A DNA stretch of 18,216 nucleotides from Gryganskiella cystojenkinii (Eukaryota > Mortierellomycota > Mortierellomycetes > Mortierellales > Mortierellaceae), in the NCBI GenBank assembly GCA_015852425.1, contig JAAAIG010000782.1, positions 1-18,216 of the forward strand, in the 5' to 3' direction. The notes under the pieces were generated by a model that did no database searches, was not told where the DNA came from, and was given only the letters and a program-made list of their open reading frames with translations. Of the stretch, positions 9,741 to 18,216 are shown piece by piece; the stretch's first letter is position 1; the number at the start of each line of letters is the position of its first letter. A program made the position numbers and the translations under genes.

Positions 9741-10690
9741 ATGAGACTCATTCTTGAAGAGGAATCCGATAAAGAAGACGAATTCGCGACCAAAGTTGTC
9801 ATCGATGACAGCAGCAACGGCAACATTGCCAATGTAGAGTCGGCCAATATGCCCCTTTCTGATGAGATGCTCAGAAGTGATTTGAATGAACTGGTCAGTT
9901 ATTCAGCCAACGTCTCGTTTGCAAATGAATATTATATGTATAACCTGACAGCATTACTCTTCATTTCCTTACAATTAGGACAGAATGATGGCGGAGCAAC
10001 GCCTCGAGGTCGACCTTGCCGTGGAAGGAGGTGAAATCAAAATCGAAGCAGACATAGACATCAAACTTCTTTCAGAAAGAAACGGCATCACTCTTAAAGC
10101 CACCGAAGGAGAGTACAAGATCCAACTCAACAAGAAGAGCTACGAGCGGGATTTCTATGAGTACGACGATAATGATGATGACGACGACGACATGACTGGC
10201 GATAGCGAGGATGAGGAAAGTGAGAACGAAGAACAACCACCAGAACCAAAACCGGGGCAAGAGTCTATCGAAGCTGAGGAACAAGAGGAAGAACAAGGAA
10301 CGGGGTTGAGATGGTGGTCAAGGAACAGCATCGGAATCAACAAGTCTTTGACATCCCGGAAATTGCTGAACCCGTAGTCGACGAAGGCGCAGATAAAGAC
10401 TTTGATGACGGTCCGTATCCTCGATGCCAAGTCGGATTCATTCTTCCTAGACCCTTAGATTCTTTGGTCTACCACGGAAATCGGCATTTACGAGGAGCGC
10501 ATATTTGGCTGGGAAGATTGCATCGATCGGAAAGGCAAAGTCTCCCGTCTCCTTGTTCTCCACGTCAAGGATGAGTACTTTTAGGCTTAAAGATCACGAA
10601 ATCGCCATCGGTACACCAAGATCAAGAAAAAGCGCGGAAACCCTTAAAGCTATGTCTAGCAAGTCGGTTCTTGGGGTGAGCAACATCCTG
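9741..10690 (+). pseudogene. Acidic-protein gene remnant, function unknown
   Basis: ATG at 9741 follows a CT/CA-rich leader (9600-9740). Exon 1 (9741-9893, 51 codons) joins exon 2 (from 9979) across an 85-bp intron in phase 0 (donor GTCAGT, acceptor AATTAG). The product is strongly acidic with a run of seven Asp near 10165-10190 and many Glu after it, then a Pro/Glu stretch. The frame ends at TAG 10375-10377, but a one-base change at the GGGG run 10302-10305 would open a second plausible frame (QVFDIPEIAEP). Beyond that, the original frame resumes as a coding-like block at 10459-10584 (TEIGIYEERIFGWEDC, VSRLLVLHVKDEYF), which also ends in TAG. I read this as one gene broken by at least two lesions, with its 3' part disturbed by the tandem repeats that follow. 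It is unrelated in motif to the module family; nuclear location would be a guess. Confidence 0.4.
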
Positions 10691-10696
10691 CCAAAG

Positions 10697-11017
10697 TACG
10701 CTGGTACTCCCTTAGGCCTCCTTTTTAGGTGCATTTGCGTCGGCAGGGGGTCGGAGAGTGGAGTGTGGCAAGGTTACGCTCGTCTCGCGGATATAATATT
10801 TTACCATCTACGCTGGTACTCTCTTAGGTCTCCTGTTTAGGTGCATTTGCGTCGGCAGGGGGTCGGAGAGTGGAGTGTAGCAAGGTGGCAGCTCTCAGCG
10901 TTACTGGACAGTTATGCTCGTCTTGAGGATAAAATATTGTACAATTACGCTGGTGCTCTCTTAGGTCTCCTGTTTAGGTGCATTAGCGTCGGCAGGGGGT
11001 CGGAGAGCGGAGCGTGG
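10697..11017. repeat. Three tandem copies of a ~112-137-bp unit, last one partial
   Basis: Copies start at 10697, 10809 and 10946 with TACGCTGGT and contain GCGTCGGCAGGGGGTCGGAG, nearly identical in all three. Copy 2 is longer because of about 25 extra bases before its TATGCTCG stretch. Copy 3 stops at about 11017. No stable reading frame runs through the copies. They separate the acidic gene remnant from locus 5. Confidence 0.9.
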
Positions 11018-11201
11018 TTGATGGTCATTGGAGATACCATCGTCGGCATGTCATAGATGCGCCGAATAGTCTCATCTATCACTCCATCCTTATTTGCTAA
11101 CATACATGGTTTTGTTTGGAGACATCTTTTAGTTAACCCCATGCCAAACGGAGCATCTTGAATGGCTCTTGACAACGCACAAAAGAGGACAGCCTATCAC
11201 G

Positions 11202-12050
11202 ATGCCCGCGTTTGTCGACAAATTCGGCTATACTGACAGGGAGGATGCTCATGACGCCTTCCGAGCAGTATTGTCGACTACGGAACTTTCACTACGTGTA
11301 CGCACAAGTCTACTGCAGAAATATGACGTTTGGCGACGTAACAGTGGCGACGAATACTGGTCGTCTGTGTCAGCAGCAAGGCAAGTCAAAATTTCAACAA
11401 ATCGGACAGCGGAGCATCTTTCTCAGGGAGGCGAAAATATTGTGGGCAACTTCGTTGCGGAACAGATTGCGCGTGGTGCAAAATGCAGGCAGCTAGGTAT
11501 GTTAATGTTTTTTTTGTTTTTTTTGATTATTTACTATCAAAGCATGCTCATAACCGATGCAGCCTCCTGACCTTGCTGAAAATTATTTGTACCCTTTTGT
11601 TGCCCACGCCTGAAGTCTCGGCTGATAGGAGTGAGGGGTCTTTCACATTCCAAGAATCTGAATATGAGAACGAAGACGATGAAGATGGCGTGGACGATGT
11701 CAACCTCCTTCCCAACCCTCAGCTGAGCGATATGGAGAGGCCAACGACCAACGAAGTCATCTCAGATAATGCCCGAGAAGATAGCGATCAGAGCGCTGAG
11801 GATGATGCACAGTACGACACAACGTCCGAGCCAGGACAGTCAGGTAATGTTACGGTTTATCCTTCCAACAATATTTTGTGCAGTAAGACTTCAATGGCGA
11901 CCGCCGTATTCTTTCATCGGCTTTTGAAGGAAACAGTACTTTGCTGAATACTTTCAGCTTGCTTCTCGACCATCACAGACTAACAACCTTGTTTTATTCC
12001 TATTCACTCATGCTCATTATTATTATTTCTTCGTAGAGCCACCAAGGTGA
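11202..12050 (+). CDS. Short module-linker protein, three exons (locus 5)
   Basis: Exons 11202-11496, 11616-11843 and 12037-12050 join in phase 1 through introns of 119 and 193 bp and give 178 aa from the ATG at 11202. The module covers about residues 1-95: KFGYTD, a helical stretch ending LLQKYDVWRR, a YW pair (GDEYWSS), then ARQVKISTNRTAEHL. Residues 100-175 are an acidic linker (EDDEDGVDDVN, EDDAQYDTTSEPGQ). The protein ends GEPPR and stop at 12048-12050. No internal stop or frameshift is needed. The first acceptor (GCCTGAAG) is not ideal and another nearby AG could be used. As in loci 1 and 3, the C-terminal domain is absent; a retrotransposon fragment begins five bases downstream and may have replaced it. 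Function is unknown. Confidence 0.5.
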
Positions 12051-12054
12051 CGGA

Positions 12055-12599
12055 CTAGACAAAGATAAGCTTGTTCTTCATAGTCTCTTTGATTTGGCAA
12101 GCGGACATCAAGCTTATCTTGCTATTTTTCTTTCTGACTCCTTGAATTACAACGTTAGGACCAACCCGCATAATACCGGTGGACCAGTTAATGGCTATGT
12201 CGTCGAACGTTAACCATGGTCCAAGATAGTCATTGCGCGCAATGTCGGCAACGAAGAACTTTGGGATCGGCTGGTAATCGGGTGAAACGGGATTCGGGCT
12301 AGTCAGTATTGATTGATCGATTGGACACGACCATCAGCGAAGGATACATGGATCGGCTTCTTGAGTTTGGTCGTCTTGATATCAAGTAAGTGGACTAGGG
12401 CGCGGTTCAGGAAGTTGCCGGTGGCGCCGCTGTCAATCAGGAAATGAGTCTTGGCATCATTTATCCGGGCTCGCAGGAACAGGAGGGGCTTGATCAAAGA
12501 AGCTTCAGGATCTACGGAGATCCAGTGCAGAACAAGCTCCGATTCGGGATTGGGTTCAGGTAGAGGATCAGGTTCAGGATTTAATAGGCAGCGATGAGC
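12055..12599 (-). mobile_element. Ty3/gypsy-type pol fragment: retropepsin region
   Basis: On the minus strand, an open frame from 12599 to 12303 contains THFLIDSGATGNFLN, the catalytic Asp-Ser-Gly-Ala motif of retroviral-type aspartic proteases, followed by KKPIHVSFADGRV. After a stop at about 12303, and in another frame, the similarity continues as KFFVADIARNDYLG and DDIAINWSTGIMRVG, which matches the protease C-terminal flap and the post-protease region of fungal Ty3/gypsy elements. The fragment is therefore frameshifted and lacks reverse transcriptase, integrase and LTRs. In life the protease would cleave the Gag-Pol polyprotein; this copy cannot act alone. Confidence 0.8.
12062..12120. 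repeat. Perfect 12-bp inverted repeat
   Basis: AAGATAAGCTTG (12062-12073) and CAAGCTTATCTT (12109-12120) are exact reverse complements separated by 35 bases. They lie at the downstream edge of the retrotransposon fragment and just after the stop of locus 5. The pair could form a hairpin; it may also be debris of an insertion or rearrangement. Confidence 0.85.
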
Positions 12600-13076
12600 T
12601 CAACCATTGAGCTGCACAAGGAGCTGCAGACGGGAGAGGATAACGGTGAGGACAACAAGGAGGATGAATTTCTAAGTGAGACAGATATCTCTTGGAGGTA
12701 TGAGGACCCATGACAGAGTTCAACTCCAACTTGGTTTTAGCCTCCACTCCCCTGGAACATGCAATTTCCCTTTATGGTAGTGATGATGCCCATGATGGCG
12801 ATGCTTGATTAAACAACAATATCCATTTCGAATGGAGAAAACTCTTGTTTCTCATTGACTTCCTTGATCCATACTTTTCACCATGCAGGACTCCATTGTT
12901 TCACAGGAACCAATTGTTGCGGAAGAAGAAGAACAGGAGGAAGAATTACAAGAGGAGGAGGAGGATGCGCCATTGATCCGTCATCGCCACAATAGGGAGA
13001 AGCCAGTAGCTGTGGTGGAAGAAGATAGAGAACAAGAAAAAGAACAATTGAGAGAGAGCCAAGGAAAGAAGGCATA
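12594..13076 (+). pseudogene. Acidic coding-like blocks, possible continuation of locus 5
   Basis: Two blocks look coding. The first, from ATG 12594 to a donor-like AGGTATG at 12697, encodes an acidic peptide (GEDNGEDNKEDEFL). The second, from about 12883 to TAG at 13075-13077, is Glu-rich (EEEEQEEELQEEEEDAP) and ends basic. A possible acceptor CATGCAG ends at 12888, but the phases of the two blocks do not match. Their composition resembles the acidic linker of locus 5, so they may be its far side beyond the retrotransposon fragment. No fold or function can be proposed. Confidence 0.25.
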
Positions 13077-13108
13077 GGACGTGAAAAGCAGTTGACAGAG
13101 AAGAGAAC

Positions 13109-13150
13109 ATCCACTCGATTATCCACTCGATTATCCACTCGATTATCCAC
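13109..13150. repeat. 12-bp minisatellite, 3.5 copies
   Basis: ATCCACTCGATT is repeated three times exactly from 13109 to 13144 and then starts a fourth copy (ATCCAC). It lies just downstream of the acidic open frame. Confidence 0.95.
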
Positions 13151-13433
13151 TATGAAACGACGACAAATAACACCATCCATCCCAACAAAAAGTACACTCA
13201 GACACTCGAACGCGTGAAAAATTAGAGACTACCCTGTCATTGCCCTTTGCATCCATCCTCTCCATTCTTCTTGCACTGTTGACATGAAATATACACCACA
13301 GCCGAACAACACCACAAAACAAGAGTAGATCGATGGATAGAATAGAATGATATAATAGCTCATCATCATCATTCTGAACTCGCCATGCGCACTCTACTGG
13401 ATTCTCCCTTGATCAATCTCGCACATCACTCTA

Positions 13434-13814
13434 CCCAACCTCCGTTTTACTCTCCCTGGTGCTGTTTTTGAAATTCATGCCCGATTCCCTTGGTTCGGCC
13501 TTCTGCGGATAGCCCTGGATCCCTGTTAATTGGTCCAAGTTATAGAACTGCAATAGCTATCCTATAGCCCCCCGTAATTTGTTCTGCGCCTGGCCTCCTA
13601 CTCACAAGACTCTCGAAGTGTCGAACCCCAACCTCCGTTTTACTCTCCTTGGTGCCGTTTTTCCAATTCACGTCTGACTCCCCTGGTTGGGCCTTCTCCC
13701 GATAGCCCTGGATCTCTGCTAATTGGTTCAAGTTACGGAACTAATATAGCCACCCTTTAGCCCCCGCAATTGCGTTCCACGTCCGCATCGTACTCGCAAG
13801 ACGCTCGAAGTGTC
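13434..13814. repeat. Tandem duplication of a ~190-bp noncoding unit
   Basis: Copy 1 (13434-13624) and copy 2 (13627-13814) each start CCCAACCTCCGTTTTACTCTC and end CTCGAAGTGTC, with GATAGCCCTGGAT shared in the middle. They differ by many point changes, so the duplication is not recent. No gene or known element is recognised inside. The flanks 13151-13433 and 13815-14139 hold nothing I can identify. Confidence 0.85.
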
Positions 13815-14139
13815 CCGCGTACTTTGTATCAGTGATATCTCCGGATCAATCTTTCTTAAAACAACCGCTATTCAGTCTCTGGATTTCGTTCCTCTTCAAC
13901 TTTCTGGCGGTGTCCTTGCTACGGCCCTAGCTCGTCCCGTCATCGAGCAATTGACATTCCCATTTGGAACTCATTACATCTGAGGTACACTATATGGTGC
14001 GACTTGATTGTCCCCATTGAATGTGAGCCTCGCGTTTTACTGTTATACCGTAGATCTTCTTTTGTTCTATCCTTTGCGACTACATCACAGCGTCTTCAAG
14101 ATCCCTTGCCCCAACAGGTTTTCACAACATTGTTCAAAG

Positions 14140-14181
14140 AAAACCATCAGTAAAATGTGTACAACACTTGTTGATGGTTTT
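14140..14181. terminator. Perfect 10-bp inverted repeat downstream of katG
   Basis: AAAACCATCA (14140-14149) pairs exactly with TGATGGTTTT (14172-14181) over a 22-base loop, about 110-150 bases past the katG stop codon. It could form a hairpin in the katG 3' region. Fungal polyadenylation does not require hairpins, so a terminator role is only a suggestion. Confidence 0.3.
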
Positions 14182-14290
14182 GAGACCGCGATTTTTTTCA
14201 GTAAAGGTGCGTGCAAAACACATACATGGGAATCAGGCGTGAAATCAACCGCGAAAAAAAATTACTTAGGCCTCTACATAAAGCCTCCCC

Positions 14291-16995
<2,705 letters not shown>

Positions 16996-17861
16996 CACAG
17001 CTAAACTTTTTTTAGGGCGTTTTGTCATGAGAAATACATAGAGGGCGAAGCACTATGTAAATATGGTGCATGTTGGCTTAGGCGCAAGTTGCGATCTCAA
17101 AATAGAAGGATCTGCACAGTGAATTTACACATGGAAGGACCGTTCACTGTTCCCAGTGCGCTGTTTGCGTTTGTATTAATAACCTGGTCTGTATAACAGG
17201 GTACGTGCACATGTACTGTGTTCAGGCTCGGTTTCATTGTTTTTCCCTGATGGTGTGAGTTTTTGCGTAACCCCTTTTTTTTCTGTCCCTCACTCCCTCC
17301 TTGACATCTTTTTTTATATATCCTTCACCAAGCATGTTTTTTCTGTCAGTCTATAATTATCTGTCTCTCCAATCAACCTGTCATTGCCTTACAGTATTTC
17401 CTTTCTGTCCCTGCCCTTCAATCTGGCTGCCGTTCTATATGAGCAGACAGAGAATGGGCGTACAGAACATAAGACTATATGTTCCATCTTTCCTCTCAAC
17501 ATCGAGTCTTTTAGTTCGAAGGCGTTCGTGGGGATGAGGTCTTCTTTCACCGCCGATTTTGCCGAGACCTTTCCCTGCTGATCTCAGGGGGTCGCGGTTA
17601 GGCTGCGAGCATACCGTTCAAAAAGCTATTCTTGAGGTAAAAGAAGAGTTGTTTTCTTTCAATTCACATTTATGTAGCCTCCGTACCCTCCGGGATTGAC
17701 ATCCATAAATGCTGTGCTTTCACTTTTATTCTTTCCATGTTGTTGTTGTAGTGGTTGTTGTTTCTGTTTTCTGCTTTCATTTTCAGTATCGCTGCTGTGC
17801 CAAGTTTTTGCTTCTTGTTACGTAAAGAATATTTTATTTGTGCATGTGAGGCGGAGAATCG
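16996..17861. other. Intergenic stretch, nothing recognised
   Basis: AT- and pyrimidine-rich sequence upstream of katG with several T runs. Open frames here are short, lack splice or motif support and look like chance. No repeat of note is seen. Confidence 0.6.
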
Positions 17862-17981
17862 TTATGCTGAGATGAGTTTGATCAACGTCTTCAGTTTGAT
17901 GACATCGTCAAGGCGTTCCAAGATGCCCATACGCGTCCAGAAAGTCAGAGGCAGCAGATCCAGTCGCAAAGAATCGATCAT
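17862..17981 (-). CDS. Short 39-aa open frame, possible exon of an unknown gene
   Basis: ATG at 17981 opens a Leu-rich frame (SLRLDLLPLTFWTRMGILER) ending at TAA 17864-17862. About 30 bases upstream is an acceptor-like TTCTCTGAACAG, so the ATG could begin a coding exon after a leader intron. The Leu pattern faintly recalls the leucine-rich repeats of fungal F-box proteins, but this is too short to call. It may be a fragment. Confidence 0.2.
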   Translation of the reverse strand: MIDSLRLDLLPLTFWTRMGILERLDDVIKLKTLIKLISA

Positions 17982-18216
17982 AGTATGTTTTTGATGTCCG
18001 CCCGGAGGTCACCTGTTCAGAGAAGAATGAACCAATTAGCAGCGCAAGTTAATTACAAAGGCGCCCATCCAAATAGAAAAGACTGCGAGAGGCATTAAGC
18101 GATTCCGTTTGCATTTACCTGACAACGGCGTGCCAGGACGAGATTCATCCGAGAAAGGCGTTGTGGTGTAGTGGTTCGTAAAGGCCTGTTTTACCTTAAA
18201 TCAAGGCCTAGAAGGG

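Noticed and set aside
13109..13150. Short regular repeats considered as a CRISPR-like array
   Set aside because: Units are 12 bp with no spacers and the genome is eukaryotic; it is a minisatellite.
18157..18216. tRNA-like start: TGGTGTAGTGG fits the box A consensus near the window edge
   Set aside because: The D-stem pairs only three of four bases, the anticodon arm does not fold properly, no box B is seen before the window ends, and the flanking AAGGCCT repeats are not tRNA-like. It may be a SINE-type remnant, but this cannot be judged here.

Overview
This window is nuclear DNA from a filamentous fungus. Coding is split by short (65-120 bp) GT-AG introns with GTAAGT-type donors. Intergenic DNA is pyrimidine-rich and AT-rich. 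The repeated multi-exon genes resemble large gene families I associate with early-diverging fungi, Mortierella-like Mucoromycota in particular. That placement is an inference from recognition; no rRNA or marker gene is present.

Right part (about 13.1-18.2 kb): one clearly functional gene, a catalase-peroxidase (katG) on the minus strand in three exons (16855-15460, 15371-15046, 14980-14291; 803 aa). All heme-pocket residues are present and there is an N-terminal secretion signal. Its upstream region holds a perfect three-unit heat-shock element, a TATA-like box and a STRE-like CCCCT. Around it are repeats, a hairpin and about 1 kb of apparently gene-free sequence.

Left and middle part (1-12.1 kb): a cluster of diverged, mostly broken members of one modular gene family. 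I reconstructed five loci by hand from splice sites and frame phase: minus 62-1415, plus 3403-5219, minus 5226-5816, minus 6413-8868 and plus 11202-12050. They share an N-terminal module of roughly 90 residues. Its marks are a short [KA]-F-x-[FYIL]-[TNS]-[DE] motif (seen in four of five), an aromatic-Trp pair about 40 residues later, and then a hydrophobic beta-like stretch. The module is followed by an acidic or Ser/Thr/Pro-rich linker. Only two loci keep a C-terminal region: 3403-5219 has a domain that could be a degenerate PD-(D/E)xK nuclease-like fold, and 6413-8868 has a different long region. The other three stop at the end of the linker. Most loci carry frameshifts or stops.

A separate acidic gene remnant lies at 9741-10690. 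Transposon debris includes an LTR (5967-6412) that abuts the last recognisable exon of the 6413-8868 locus, and a Ty3/gypsy-type aspartic protease fragment (12055-12599, minus). Tandem duplications occur at 2728-3138, 10697-11017 and 13434-13814. The overall picture is a fast-evolving, repeat-rich block of expanded gene-family members next to a conserved stress gene.
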